The notes beneath the pieces are model-generated. The model searched no databases and was not told the origin of the DNA. It was given only the letters and a program-made list of their open reading frames with translations. A stretch of DNA of 64,000 bases from Deltaproteobacteria bacterium (GTDB taxonomy: Bacteria > Lernaellota > Lernaellaia > JACKCT01), in the NCBI GenBank assembly GCA_020633895.1, contig JACKCT010000013.1, positions 1-64,000 on the forward strand, written 5' to 3'. Shown here one piece after another: positions 45,572 to 55,508 of this stretch. Every line of letters starts with the position of its first letter. The first letter of the stretch is position 1. The translations under genes were made by a program, and so were the position numbers.

Positions 45572-47164
45572 TTAGATGGCCACGTCGCTGACTTCGCCGA
45601 CCTTGCCGTTGCGGCGGGAGGTCAGGCGCTCGTGGGGTTCCTTGCTGCGCAGAAGGGCGGAAAGCCCCTTCTCCTCGCGGCGGAACGTGTAAACCAGGTC
45701 ATACTCGTACGCCAGCGTCGTCAGCGGAGCCAGGTGATCCAGCGCGTTGAAGCGGAACAGGTAGCGCTCGCCGTTGCGCAGGGCCTCCAGGAACGTCGTA
45801 TCCGCCTCGAACTCCACCAGCGCGTTTTCCTTGCGCAGGTCGATGACGTTCGGCTCCGGCCAGTCCGTGACCACGTCCGACAGGCGGATCACGCGGTGCG
45901 CCGCGCGGTGGCTCTCGGTGTCCAGGAGCTGCCGCACGATGCCGCCGCCGGCGACGCGATCGTCATAGGCCAGCACGAAGCGGCCCAGGCGCATATTCTC
46001 GTCGAAGGTGTCGATCGCCACCGGCCGCTTGGTGCGGAAGCGCACATTGGCCGTCTCGGTATTCTCCACGACCTCGGCGTCCGTTTCGATGACCTGCAGC
46101 GTGGAGGAATCCAGGCGCTCGTCGATGGACAACAACTCCGCCTCCACCTCTTCGGTGGCGATGCGGAAGCTGTACCGGCCGCCCCGGCGCAGGGGATCCT
46201 TGCCCAGCCAAAAGATCGAGCAGGACAGTTCGTTGACCGAGAGGGGCGCGTTCTCCACATGGGCGATCACATGCCCGCGCTCGGCGAACAGTTCATCGTC
46301 CAGCGTCACGCCGACCGACTCGCCGGCCTTGGCGAAATCGTTGTCCGGGCTGTTCCAGCGCTCGATGGATTTGACGCGGGACTTCTTGTTGCCCGGGTTG
46401 ATGACGATGGCGTCGCCCACCCGCAACGTGCCCGACTCGATGCGTCCGGCGTAGATGCGCTTGTTGTCCCAGCGGTAGATGTCCTGAATGGGGAAGCGCA
46501 GCGGGCTGGTCTCGTCGGCCGTGACCGAATCGAGAACATCCAGCGCGTCCAGGAAGGTCGGGCCGTCGTAATACGGCGTCTTATCCGACTTCTTGGCCAC
46601 GTTGTCGCCTTCGCGGGCGCTCATGGGAATCACATAGCTGGCGACCAAACCGATCGAATGCAAAAAGTGCTTGATGTCCGACGTCACCTTCTCGAAGGTG
46701 GCCTTGTCGTAATCGACCCGGTCCAGCTTGTTGATCAGCACGATGATCTGCTTGATGCCCAGCAGCGACAGCACATAGGCGTGACGCCGGGTCTGCTCGC
46801 GAACACCCTCGTAAGCGTCCACCAGCAGGATGGCCGCGTCGGCGATCGACGACCCGGTGATCATGTTCTTGAGAAACTCTTTGTGGCCCGGAGCGTCAAT
46901 GATGACATAGTTGCGCTTGTCGGTATTGAAAAACGTCTGGGCCGTTTCGATCGTGATGTTCTGCTCGCGCTCTTCTTCGAGGGCGTCCATCAGGTAGGCG
47001 AACTCGAAGGGGCGGTTCTGGCGCTCGCAGGTGGCGACGATCTCTTCGTATCGTTCGACCGGCAGCGATCCGGTGTCGTACAGCAGGCGGCCGATCAGTG
47101 TGGATTTGCCATGATCGACGTGGCCGACAATCACCATCTTCAAAGCATCCGTCTTACTCGACAT
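45572..47164 (-). CDS. cysN: Sulfate adenylyltransferase subunit 1 (CysN GTPase)
   Basis: CysN hydrolyses GTP to drive formation of adenosine phosphosulfate from ATP and sulfate by CysD. The 530 residues show the EF-Tu-like GTPase motifs: P-loop GHVDHGKST (14-22), [13 protein letters not shown], and SAREGDNV, followed by two beta-barrel domains. No APS kinase (CysC) is fused at the C-terminus. It follows cysD by 111 bases. That gap contains a GGCCGCCC/GGGCGGCC hairpin, which may affect the ratio of the two subunits. Confidence 0.95.
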   Translation of the reverse strand: MSSKTDALKMVIVGHVDHGKSTLIGRLLYDTGSLPVERYEEIVATCERQNRPFEFAYLMDALEEEREQNITIETAQTFFNTDKRNYVIIDAPGHKEFLKNMITGSSIADAAILLVDAYEGVREQTRRHAYVLSLLGIKQIIVLINKLDRVDYDKATFEKVTSDIKHFLHSIGLVASYVIPMSAREGDNVAKKSDKTPYYDGPTFLDALDVLDSVTADETSPLRFPIQDIYRWDNKRIYAGRIESGTLRVGDAIVINPGNKKSRVKSIERWNSPDNDFAKAGESVGVTLDDELFAERGHVIAHVENAPLSVNELSCSIFWLGKDPLRRGGRYSFRIATEEVEAELLSIDERLDSSTLQVIETDAEVVENTETANVRFRTKRPVAIDTFDENMRLGRFVLAYDDRVAGGGIVRQLLDTESHRAAHRVIRLSDVVTDWPEPNVIDLRKENALVEFEADTTFLEALRNGERYLFRFNALDHLAPLTTLAYEYDLVYTFRREEKGLSALLRSKEPHERLTSRRNGKVGEVSDVAI

Positions 47165-47275
47165 CGATTCTCTCCATCCCTCGTTGCGACCTGATCCATG
47201 GCCCCGCGAAAAAACGGGACCGCTTCATGGTAAGGCGGCCGCCCGAAAATGCCGGGGCGGCCACAACGCGAAAGC

Positions 47276-48112
47276 TTACATGTACCCCAGCGTGCGAAGT
47301 TTCTGCATCATGTAGGCCGTCTCGTGATCCTGAGCGCGACCTGCCCGCTCGGGCACCTTGGTGGTTTTGAGCTCTTCGATGATCTCGTCGATCGTCGAGG
47401 CGTCGGAGGGCGTCGGGAAGTTGCACGGCATGCACCCCAGGCTACGGAAGCGCTTCCCGTCCTTGGCGAAGTAGAGGCTGCACACGGGGATGTTCTCCCG
47501 CTTGGTGTACATCCAGATATCCAACTCCGTCCAATGCAGCAGCGGGTGGATGCGCACGTGCGTGTCCTCGTTGAAGGACACGTTGAACTGATCCCACAGT
47601 TCGGGCGGCTGATCCTTGACGTTCCACTCGAAGTTCTTGTCGCGCGGCGAGAAGAAACGCTCCTTGGCGCGGGAGCCTTCCTCGTCGCGGCGGATACCGG
47701 CGATGATGCCCTTGAAGCCGTTGTCGTCGATGATCTGCTGCAGGGCGACCGTCTTGCGGGCGGTGCAGCACTCGAAACGGCCCTTGTCCGGCGTGATGCC
47801 CTTCTTGTCGGCCTCGTGATTGATGTTCACGATCAGGTTCAGGCCCCACTCCTTCGCGTAGTGATCGCGGAACTGAATCAGTTCGGGGGGCTTGTAGGTG
47901 GTGTCCACATGGCAGACCGGGAAGGGCACCCGGCCCAGAAACGCCTTGCGGGCCAGCCACATCATGGCCGTGGAGTCCTTGCCGATGGACCAGAGCATGG
48001 CCAGGTCCTCGAAATGCCGGTAGGCCTCCCGGAAAATGTAGATGCTCTGGGCCTCGAGGTTGTCCAGATGCTGATTGATGTGTTGACTCAAAGAATCCCT
48101 AGCTGCACTCAT
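47276..48112 (-). CDS. cysD: Sulfate adenylyltransferase subunit 2 (CysD)
   Basis: This is the catalytic ATP-sulfurylase subunit of the PAPS-reductase/ATP-PPase fold. The 278 residues show the PP-loop LWSIGKDSTAMMWLARKAF, HVDTTYKPPELIQFRD, GIRRDEEGSRAKER and SLGCMPCNFP. These match CysD closely. It lies 18 bases after cysH in the minus-strand order rrf2-cysH-cysD-cysN. The usual C-terminal RAGRAQD...MQKLRTLGYM is present, so it is full length. Confidence 0.95.
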   Translation of the reverse strand: MSAARDSLSQHINQHLDNLEAQSIYIFREAYRHFEDLAMLWSIGKDSTAMMWLARKAFLGRVPFPVCHVDTTYKPPELIQFRDHYAKEWGLNLIVNINHEADKKGITPDKGRFECCTARKTVALQQIIDDNGFKGIIAGIRRDEEGSRAKERFFSPRDKNFEWNVKDQPPELWDQFNVSFNEDTHVRIHPLLHWTELDIWMYTKRENIPVCSLYFAKDGKRFRSLGCMPCNFPTPSDASTIDEIIEELKTTKVPERAGRAQDHETAYMMQKLRTLGYM

Positions 48113-48130
48113 TACAATATACCTCGCATT

Positions 48131-48856
48131 TCAGGTTCGGACTTCCACTTCGTCGTCGTGATGAGCCACGTGCAGGCCGCACTCCTTGCTGTCGGGGGTC
48201 TCCCACCACCAACGACCCGAGCGCTCGTCGTCCCAGAATCCCACCGCCCTGGTACAGGGGGCGCATCCGATGGACGGGTAGCCCTGGTCGTGAAGGCGGT
48301 TGTAGGGCAGGCCCTCGTCCTTCACGTAGCTCCACACGCGGCGGGAAGTCCACGCTGCCAAAGGGTTGAATTTCAGGACGCCTTCCCGATCCTGATCCAC
48401 TTCCACCATTGCCAAGTCGAACCTGGTAATGCTTTGTTCTTGCCGACGGCCGGTGATCCACGCGGATAGTCCTTCCAACGCGCGGTTCAACGGCTCCACC
48501 TTGCGAATGCCGCAGCACTCGTGGCGGTTGTCCAACGACTCGCGAAACGAGAAAAGGCCCTTTTCCCGTTCGAGTTTCTCCACCGCTTGGGTATCGGGAA
48601 ACATCCAGCGAATCTCAATGGCGAATTTCCGGCGAATCTCGTCGGCGACCTCGAGGGTTTCCTCGGGAAGGCGCCCCGTGTCCAGGGCGAACACACCGAA
48701 CTCGTTGCCGGTCTTGGAGAGCATATCGATCAGAACGAGGTCTTCCGGGCCGAAGCTGCACGCCAGTTCCAAGCGACGTCCATAGGCCGCGGTCGCCTCG
48801 TTCAGAAGCTTTTGCGGATCTTTGATTCCTTCGAATTTTTCCAATGCGAGCGTCAC
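48131..48856 (-). CDS. cysH: Adenylylsulfate (APS) reductase, [4Fe-4S] CysH
   Basis: The 241-residue enzyme reduces APS to sulfite with thioredoxin. The start is a GTG five bases after AAGGAG; upstream in-frame starts are less well placed. Seen: ACSFGPEDLVLIDML (nucleotide loop), HECCGIRKVEPL and GCAPCTRAV, i.e. the CC...CxxC set that binds an iron-sulfur cluster, and the catalytic KECGLH near the C-terminus. These cysteines mark an APS rather than PAPS reductase. That fits the absence of APS kinase here. Confidence 0.93.
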   Translation of the reverse strand: MTLALEKFEGIKDPQKLLNEATAAYGRRLELACSFGPEDLVLIDMLSKTGNEFGVFALDTGRLPEETLEVADEIRRKFAIEIRWMFPDTQAVEKLEREKGLFSFRESLDNRHECCGIRKVEPLNRALEGLSAWITGRRQEQSITRFDLAMVEVDQDREGVLKFNPLAAWTSRRVWSYVKDEGLPYNRLHDQGYPSIGCAPCTRAVGFWDDERSGRWWWETPDSKECGLHVAHHDDEVEVRT

Positions 48857-49000
48857 ATCATCTCCTTGGCCGCCGTGTCGTGGCCCGGACCTCCCAAGAG
48901 TCCGACGACCCAACGGCCGGATCGCATTGATGGGGGCCGCGAAATATCAACGTGTTCATCGCTAGGCGGCGACGCGGCGGAATGGAACTTCCCGATGGCC

Positions 49001-49453
49001 CTATATCGTGAAGTTGGCCACGTACGTCGCCCGTTGTTCCTCGGCTTTGTCGAGCAAATCGGCGATGGTCCAATGGTCCAGCACCTTCAACAAAGCTTCC
49101 TGGCTTTGACCCCAAACATCGGCCAGGACGTGTCCGGCGTCGTCCTCCTCGGCGGGAGGGCCTTCGCCAAGACCCGGGAACTGGGCGAAATCTCCTTCGA
49201 AATATTGAATGATATCCAGGATTTTGATCTGGGACGGATGCTTGGCTAAAAGATAGCCGCCTTCCGAACCCCGACGGGAATCCACAAAACCCGCCTGCCT
49301 GAGCTGCCGGAGTATCGCTTCCAGAAAACGGATGGGGATACTCTGGCGTGCCGCGATGGCGCTGATCTTGACCGGCGCTTCGGCCCGATGGTCGGCCAGA
49401 TCGTAAACGGCCTTGATTCCGTAGTAGCACTTTTGTGAAATCAGGTTGGCCAT
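49001..49453 (-). CDS. Rrf2-family transcription regulator (CymR-like)
   Basis: The 150 residues begin MANLISQKCYYGIKAVYDLA and contain the winged helix KISAIAARQSIPIRFLEAIL and GFVDSRRGSEGGYLL. The three clustered cysteines of IscR/NsrR-type iron-sulfur members are missing; only Cys9 is present. That pattern, and the cys genes 144 bases downstream, point to a cysteine-metabolism repressor of the CymR type. It is probably the first gene of the sulfur operon. A TTG three codons upstream is the alternative start. Confidence 0.88.
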   Translation of the reverse strand: MANLISQKCYYGIKAVYDLADHRAEAPVKISAIAARQSIPIRFLEAILRQLRQAGFVDSRRGSEGGYLLAKHPSQIKILDIIQYFEGDFAQFPGLGEGPPAEEDDAGHVLADVWGQSQEALLKVLDHWTIADLLDKAEEQRATYVANFTI

Positions 49454-49490
49454 CGCCGTCAATCCCGACCTAGTCGATCAACTTGGGGGA

Positions 49491-49519
49491 CTTATAGTCG
49501 GGCCACCGGACCTTGTCAA
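49491..49519 (-). promoter_or_regulatory. Strong sigma-70 promoter of the rrf2-cys operon
   Basis: The minus strand carries a perfect TTGACA (49519-49514), a 17-base spacer and TATAAG (49496-49491). Transcription should start near 49484, about 30 bases before the rrf2 ATG. Confidence 0.65.
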
Positions 49520-50782
<1,263 letters not shown>

Positions 50783-50860
50783 TCCGTCCCTTTTCACCGA
50801 TGCCCGCGTCCTTTATGCTGCGTTCGTTTGCCGCGACTGATGGCGGCGCCTCGGGGTGAC

Positions 50861-51967
50861 ATGTCCTTCGACAAGCTGCTGGAAAATCGGAAAATCCTGG
50901 TCTGTTGCGGATCGGGCGGCGTGGGCAAGACGACCGTCTCCGCGGCGATCGCCCTGCGCGCGGCCATGGAAGGCCAACGCACCCTCGTGCTGACCATCGA
51001 TCCGGCCAAGCGCCTGGCCAATTCCCTGGGTCTGACCGAACTGGGCAACCAGAAGTCGCGCATCGAGCTGCCGAAGGAAGCCAAGGGCGAGCTTTGGGGC
51101 ATGATGCTCGACCAGAAGCGCACCTTCGACGAACTCATCGAACGCATCGCCCCCAACCGGGAAACCCGCGAGCGCATCCTGAATAACCACTATTACCAGC
51201 AGGTCTCCGGCGCGTTGGCGGGCAGCCAGGAATACATGGCGATGGAGAAGCTTTGGGAAGTCACCCAGGACAACGATTTTGACCTGATCGTCCTGGACAC
51301 ACCGCCGACCAAACATGCCCTGGATTTTCTGGACGCTCCCCGACGCATGACCGAATTTTTCGACGGCAAAGTCGTGCAGTGGTTCGTCAAGCCGTACCTC
51401 GCCGCCGGGCGCATGGGCTTCAACTTCCTCCAGAAGGGCTCGGCCATGATCTTCAAGATCCTGGAGAAAGGCACCGGCTACCAGACGCTGGCCGATCTGT
51501 CCGAATTCTTCCTGGCCTTCGACGGGTTGTATGAAGGGTTCAAGGACCGGGCCGAGGCGGTGCATCGGATGTTGGCGGATTCCAAGACGGGCTTCGTCAT
51601 CGTCACCACCCCCATGCACCCCGCGGTCGACGAAGCGGCGTATTTTCGCGACCGGCTGCGTTCCTCGAAGATGCCGCTGGTCTCGGTGCTCTTCAACCGC
51701 GTCCACAAGCCGCTCACGCACAACGAACCGGCCGACACCCTGGCCCTGGCCGATGAGTTGACCGAGCAGTTGCCGGCCTACGCGACGGTGCTCGACGCCT
51801 ACCTGGAACTGGCCGCCAATCTGGATCGCCTCGCCGCCGGCGAACGCAAGATCATCGAGAAATTCAACGCCCGCGCCGGTTCCCTCGCCCTCGCCGCCGA
51901 AATCCCCGCCAAGACATACGACGTCCACGACGTGCAAAGCCTGCTGGGCGTGGCGGCGCATTTCTAG
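50861..51967 (+). CDS. ArsA/Get3-like ATPase
   Basis: The 368-residue P-loop protein has the deviant Walker A CCGSGGVGKTTVSAAIAL, switch DPAKRLANSLGL and LIVLDTPPTKHALDFLDAP. These are features of the anion pump ATPase/Get3 group, dimeric ATPases that couple nucleotide state to cargo binding. No arsenic resistance genes (arsB, arsD, arsR) are adjacent, so arsenite transport is unlikely. Similar stand-alone genes occur in myxobacteria and their role is unclear. The ATG after GGGGTGAC was chosen over a start 11 codons upstream. Confidence 0.88.
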   Translation: MSFDKLLENRKILVCCGSGGVGKTTVSAAIALRAAMEGQRTLVLTIDPAKRLANSLGLTELGNQKSRIELPKEAKGELWGMMLDQKRTFDELIERIAPNRETRERILNNHYYQQVSGALAGSQEYMAMEKLWEVTQDNDFDLIVLDTPPTKHALDFLDAPRRMTEFFDGKVVQWFVKPYLAAGRMGFNFLQKGSAMIFKILEKGTGYQTLADLSEFFLAFDGLYEGFKDRAEAVHRMLADSKTGFVIVTTPMHPAVDEAAYFRDRLRSSKMPLVSVLFNRVHKPLTHNEPADTLALADELTEQLPAYATVLDAYLELAANLDRLAAGERKIIEKFNARAGSLALAAEIPAKTYDVHDVQSLLGVAAHF

Positions 51968-52068
51968 GCGGCGTAGTCGCCGCGTTGCTCCGGCCCGCAC
52001 AAAATCGTTGTCATTCCGAACGCAGTGAGGAACCTCTCGTCCGTTGTGCCAAAATGGCATTGACCTTT

Positions 52069-52206
52069 CAGAGCCGTGACCGTCAGGGAGCGGGTTGGTT
52101 CGACTCGGGGCAACAGGCTTGGCGTTGTGCGATGACAGAGCCGCGCGCAGCTTTCCTCGCCGAAACCTTGGCGAAGGCTGGTCAGCAAGCAGTTCGGGGC
52201 TTTGAT
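52069..52206. repeat. Intergenic repeat family A, copy A8
   Basis: Modules seen are CAGAGCCGTGACCGTCAGGG, GAGCGGGTTGGTTCGACTC, CAGAGCCGCGCGCAGC, CCTTGGCGAAGGCT and a decayed GTTCGGGGCTTTGA end. A separate motif, GTCATTCCGAACGCAGTGAG, precedes it at about 52010. It lies between convergent genes. Confidence 0.65.
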
Positions 52207-52250
52207 CGGATTATCGGGACTTTGAAATGGAGAACGTTACGCTGACAGAC

Positions 52251-52296
52251 ATGCACACCTTCGCTCGGGCTTCGCCCTCACGAAAGTGTGGCACCC
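52251..52296 (-). repeat. 3'-end hairpin repeat family B, copy B5
   Basis: On the minus strand it reads GGGTGCCACACTTTCGTGAG, with the partner GGTGTGCAT end. It starts 24 bases after the nitroreductase stop, in that gene's sense direction. Confidence 0.7.
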
Positions 52297-52320
52297 TCCG
52301 GTTTCGGGGTCCACGCGGAT

Positions 52321-53046
52321 TTACTTCTTCTCTTTAAGCAGCAACTCATCCAGCCCGACGCGGCCCGGCTTGTACTTATTGACGTGGTGGTCCGCCGCGT
52401 AGCCGAGGGAGACGCCGCAGATGAGCTTGTAATCCTTGGGCACTTTGAAATGCTTGCGGACCGGATGGCTCCAAAGGGCCAGCGCGCCTTGGGGGCAGGT
52501 GGACAGGCCTTCTTCATGGGCGGCGAGCATGAGCGTCTGCAAAAAGATGCCCGTGTCCAGCGCCCCGTGGTGCTCCATGGGCCCGTAGGCGAACACGAAA
52601 ATCGCCACCGGCGCGTCGAAGAAGTCGAAGTTGCGCGCCATGTGATCGTCCCGGGCCTTGAGATCCTTTCGGTCGATGCCCAGCAATTCGTAAAGCCCGT
52701 GGCCCGTCACCGAGCGGCGTTTGTGGATCTCCGGCGGCAGGTCGAACATCACCTTCACGTCGTTGGTCGGCCGGCTGCCGGTGAGGATGGCGGTGATCGC
52801 CTGGCGGGGCAGGGACATGCGCTTGAGTTTGCGCGCCACGGCAAACAGACCCGCCAATTCCTTGGAGATGGCGTCGCGCGTCGCGCCTGTCGCTACCGCG
52901 AGCTTGTAGGGCTGGGTGTTGGACGACGAGGGCGCCTGCAGGGCCGTGGTCAGCACGCGCTCGAGCTTCTCCTGCTCGACCGGGCGATCCGGGTCGAACC
53001 GGCGGGTGCTCGTGCGGGCGTAAATGGCGTCGCGGACGGGCGTCAC
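52321..53046 (-). CDS. Nitroreductase-family FMN oxidoreductase
   Basis: The 241-residue protein has the N-terminal FMN motif ARTSTRRFDPDRPV, the substrate loop LQAPSSSNTQPYKLAV and the C-terminal GVSLGYAADHHVNKYKPGR, as in nitroreductases acting with NAD(P)H on quinones or nitro compounds. The middle insert MARNFDFFDAPVAIFVFAYG and GIFLQTLMLAAHEEGLSTCPQG match the family. It starts at a GTG two bases after the stop of a tiny membrane-protein gene. The substrate is unknown. Confidence 0.9.
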   Translation of the reverse strand: MTPVRDAIYARTSTRRFDPDRPVEQEKLERVLTTALQAPSSSNTQPYKLAVATGATRDAISKELAGLFAVARKLKRMSLPRQAITAILTGSRPTNDVKVMFDLPPEIHKRRSVTGHGLYELLGIDRKDLKARDDHMARNFDFFDAPVAIFVFAYGPMEHHGALDTGIFLQTLMLAAHEEGLSTCPQGALALWSHPVRKHFKVPKDYKLICGVSLGYAADHHVNKYKPGRVGLDELLLKEKK

Positions 53047-53048
53047 GA

Positions 53049-53192
53049 TCAGCAGAACAACGCCGAGACGAGGCCCAGCACGACGAACGCCGCCGCCGCC
53101 ACCGCGCCCACGGCCACGATCATCAAGCCCGAGTTTTCCTTGTAGTGCGACGTCAGCCGCAAGGACCCCGAAAGGCCGTGAGAAACGCTCAT
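53049..53192 (-). CDS. Tiny single-pass membrane protein, 47 residues
   Basis: The short frame begins MSVSHGLSGSLRLTSHYKEN and continues as one hydrophobic helix (LMIVAVGAVAAAAFVVLGLV), ending SALFC. GGGAGGATAATCG before the ATG is one of the best ribosome binding sites in the window. Its stop is two bases from the nitroreductase GTG, so the two genes are translated together. The terminal cysteine after the membrane helix is unusual. No family is recognised. It may anchor or regulate the reductase; that is inference. Confidence 0.6.
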   Translation of the reverse strand: MSVSHGLSGSLRLTSHYKENSGLMIVAVGAVAAAAFVVLGLVSALFC

Positions 53193-53425
53193 CGATTATC
53201 CTCCCTCGTTGATCGCCGATGCGTCGTCTCTAGGCGTACCCGATGGCGCGCGGACTGTAAAGACGATCGGCCGCCCATCGGCGTCGTGGACTGATTAACT
53301 TTCGGGATCTTCGTCCTTGCCTTATAATGCGGCGGGCTTTCTGTCATGGCGCCGCCCGGCCGGATTCGGCACAATCGGGGGCGCGGCGGGTCATCGGCGG
53401 GCTTTTCGGCCCACAAAGGCGACGC

Positions 53426-54169
53426 ATGCTCAAGTGGTACAAATCCTTCATCCTCCACCCGATTTTCAATCGGCTCAATATCCTTGCGTTCGGGGGTTGG
53501 ATCGGATTTTCGCTTTTCGCCAAAAACCCGCCCGCGTTCCTTTGGGGCGTGCTGGCGGAATTGGTCTATGTGGCCGTGCGCATGGGGCTGGAATATTCCG
53601 GCCGCCCCCTGTGGCAGCTTCGTTTCCTCAAGCGCGATTCCCGCGAGCGCTATTTCAAGCTGCTCGAGCGCGTCAAGCAGACCACCGACGACTTCGAGAA
53701 CGTCAAGCAGCTCGACATCCTGCTGTCCGGCGAGGTCAAACAGATTCGCCATATGTCGCAGCTTTTCCTGGAACTGCTCATCCTGCGCAGCCGCATCGAT
53801 GAATATGTGAAGGGCATTCACGAAAATTACGACAACAAGATCATGGAACTCAAAGCCCGGCTGGACAAAACCCCCGAAGGCGAGGAACGCAAGCTGATCG
53901 CCCAGAATCTGGCGATCTACGAGCAGCGGCGCTCCAAGTATTTCGAGGTGATGGAAAAGCGCAGCGTCATCGAGGCGCGCCTGGACACCATCGAAAACAC
54001 GATGAACCTGCTGGGCGACTACGCCGTGGGCATGGCGACGCCGGGCCGGGAGGAACGCGACCAGGTGCAGCATCTCATCGAGTCGGTGCAGGACGCGGAG
54101 AGCTTCATGTCGGACCTGAAAAGCACGGTGCCTCAGGTGGGCGTGCGACGCATCCGGGTCCGTGGCTAA
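53426..54169 (+). CDS. Membrane-anchored coiled-coil protein
   Basis: The 247-residue protein starts MLKWYKSFILHPIFNRLN after AAAGGCGAC. Two hydrophobic segments (about 18-33 and 35-52) form a hairpin anchor. The rest is charged and helical (RYFKLLERVKQTTDDFENVKQ; RSKYFEVMEKRSVIEARLDT) and is predicted to be coiled coil in the cytoplasm. No family is recognised. The Nudix gene starts eight bases before this stop, so the two are co-translated. Confidence 0.75.
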   Translation: MLKWYKSFILHPIFNRLNILAFGGWIGFSLFAKNPPAFLWGVLAELVYVAVRMGLEYSGRPLWQLRFLKRDSRERYFKLLERVKQTTDDFENVKQLDILLSGEVKQIRHMSQLFLELLILRSRIDEYVKGIHENYDNKIMELKARLDKTPEGEERKLIAQNLAIYEQRRSKYFEVMEKRSVIEARLDTIENTMNLLGDYAVGMATPGREERDQVQHLIESVQDAESFMSDLKSTVPQVGVRRIRVRG

Positions 54170-54707
54170 GACCGATTCGCCCCCCGCGCCGGTCGCCAAG
54201 GTCGGCCTTTTTCCCCGACTGCTTTTCGCGACGTGGCGCGTCCTGTCCCGCTCGACGCGGCTGCAATATTTCCTTCTTCACCGACTCAATCCCCGTTTCG
54301 TCGTCGGGGCCTGCGCGGTGATTCTGGACGACGAAAACCGCCTGCTGCTCTTTCATCACCCCTATCGCCGCATCCATCCCTGGGGCTTTCCCGGCGGCTG
54401 GCTGCGAAAAGGCGACTCGCCGGAGATGACGCTGGTGCGGGAGGTGGCCGAGGAATCGGCCCTGGCCGTCGAGGTCGTCGGCCCGCTGACGGTGGACGTG
54501 CGCGGCGATCATGCTACGGTGGAGATGATCTATCTGGCGAAATTTGTCGGCGGGCGGTTCCTCCCCTCGGCGGAAGTCACCGAAATGCGCTGGCTGTCGG
54601 CCGATGACGAGATCCCGGACGCCATGACGCCCCTGCAACGGCGTGTCGCCGCCCGGGTTCTGGAACTGGCGACGAGCGGCCGACTGCCTTCGAGGCTGAA
54701 TGTCTGA
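54162..54707 (+). CDS. Nudix hydrolase
   Basis: The 181-residue protein starts at a GTG within the end of the coiled-coil gene. The Nudix box reads GWLRKGDSPEMTLVREVAEE. It fits the consensus except that the first Glu is Asp (in KGD) and the Gly after REVAEE is Ala. The core residues REVAEE, which bind the metal, are intact. FLPSAEVTEMRWLSADD is the usual end. It should cleave a nucleoside diphosphate linked to another group; the substrate is unknown. It overlaps the next gene by eight bases. Confidence 0.88.
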   Translation: MAKTDSPPAPVAKVGLFPRLLFATWRVLSRSTRLQYFLLHRLNPRFVVGACAVILDDENRLLLFHHPYRRIHPWGFPGGWLRKGDSPEMTLVREVAEESALAVEVVGPLTVDVRGDHATVEMIYLAKFVGGRFLPSAEVTEMRWLSADDEIPDAMTPLQRRVAARVLELATSGRLPSRLNV

Positions 54708-55242
54708 CGAAACGCGAGACGACGCCCCCGTCCCCGACGCCCCATCCGGCGAGCGCCGCACCCGGCCGTTTCGCGATCTGACGCCCCCGCCGCCCCCGGA
54801 ACCAAGGCACACCTGGCGCACCGCCGCCTACACCGCTCTGTTTGTCGGCATCACCGTGCTGGCGATGACGCTGCTGATGCGCCGATGGGCCGTGCTGCAG
54901 GACTATTCGGAAGAGATGCGCGCCGAGGGCTACCACCGCTTCGCGGGCACTATGATGCCGCCGGAGACGGTGGCCGGATCGCCGGTCGTGAAGTTTCGCA
55001 TCAAGACCGACGCGGGCGACGTGGTGACGCTCCCGGCCATGGAAGATGTGGACGACGCGGCCCGAGGCGACGCCCCACCCCTGTCCGCCTACCCGGAAGG
55101 CACGTGCGTCGAGGGCTATGCGCGCCACCACAAGGGCTTCATGTCCGAGGTCGTCTTCCGCGTCGACGGCTGGCTCTACATGCGCGACGGCGACGTGGGA
55201 TGGATGGTGCGCAAGGATCCCGACGGCCCGCCCACCGGCTAG
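54700..55242 (+). CDS. Single-pass membrane protein, function unknown
   Basis: The 180-residue protein has a Pro-rich cytoplasmic N-terminus (DLTPPPPPEPRH), one membrane segment (TAAYTALFVGITVLAMTLLM) and an extracytoplasmic domain of about 115 residues. That domain begins with a charged helix and continues with beta strands (VVKFRIKTDAGDVVTLPAM; SEVVFRVDGWLYMRDGDVG). No family is recognised. Overlapping stops and starts tie it to the Nudix and coiled-coil genes as one operon. Confidence 0.72.
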   Translation: MSDETRDDAPVPDAPSGERRTRPFRDLTPPPPPEPRHTWRTAAYTALFVGITVLAMTLLMRRWAVLQDYSEEMRAEGYHRFAGTMMPPETVAGSPVVKFRIKTDAGDVVTLPAMEDVDDAARGDAPPLSAYPEGTCVEGYARHHKGFMSEVVFRVDGWLYMRDGDVGWMVRKDPDGPPTG

Positions 55243-55272
55243 GTTTCATAGCGCCTCACAGTGAAACGACGA

Positions 55273-55370
55273 CCTATGGACAAGATCTTTTTGAGGATCT
55301 TGCCCACAGCCACCCCCAACGGGCCGCACGCCCGTGGAAAACCCCTCCCCAAAAAAAGGTGATCCATAGG
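55273..55370. other. Nested inverted repeats, candidate structured RNA or protein-binding site
   Basis: An outer eight-pair stem CCTATGGA (55273-55280) / TCCATAGG (55363-55370) encloses CAAGATC/GATCTTG (55281-55302) and ACGGGC/GCCCGT (55319-55335). GTTTCA/TGAAAC forms another hairpin just upstream (55244-55267). It precedes the radical SAM gene by about 140 bases. Four nine-base stretches resemble DnaA boxes at seven of nine positions. Confidence 0.4.
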
Positions 55371-55508
55371 CGCGGCATGCGAATTAGGATCCCCCGACAC
55401 CGTTGGTTTTTCGCCGTTTTTTCGCGAATTCGAGCCCCCTCACAAATCCGCGCGATTGTAAGCGATCAACGATGCGTCGTCCCGGCGATTGCTGCTAGGA
55501 TGCCCGCT

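Noticed and set aside
54885-55508. Upstream extension of the radical SAM frame across the 54700 gene
   Set aside because: The extension overlaps a better gene in another frame and lacks family similarity; AGGATG marks the true start.
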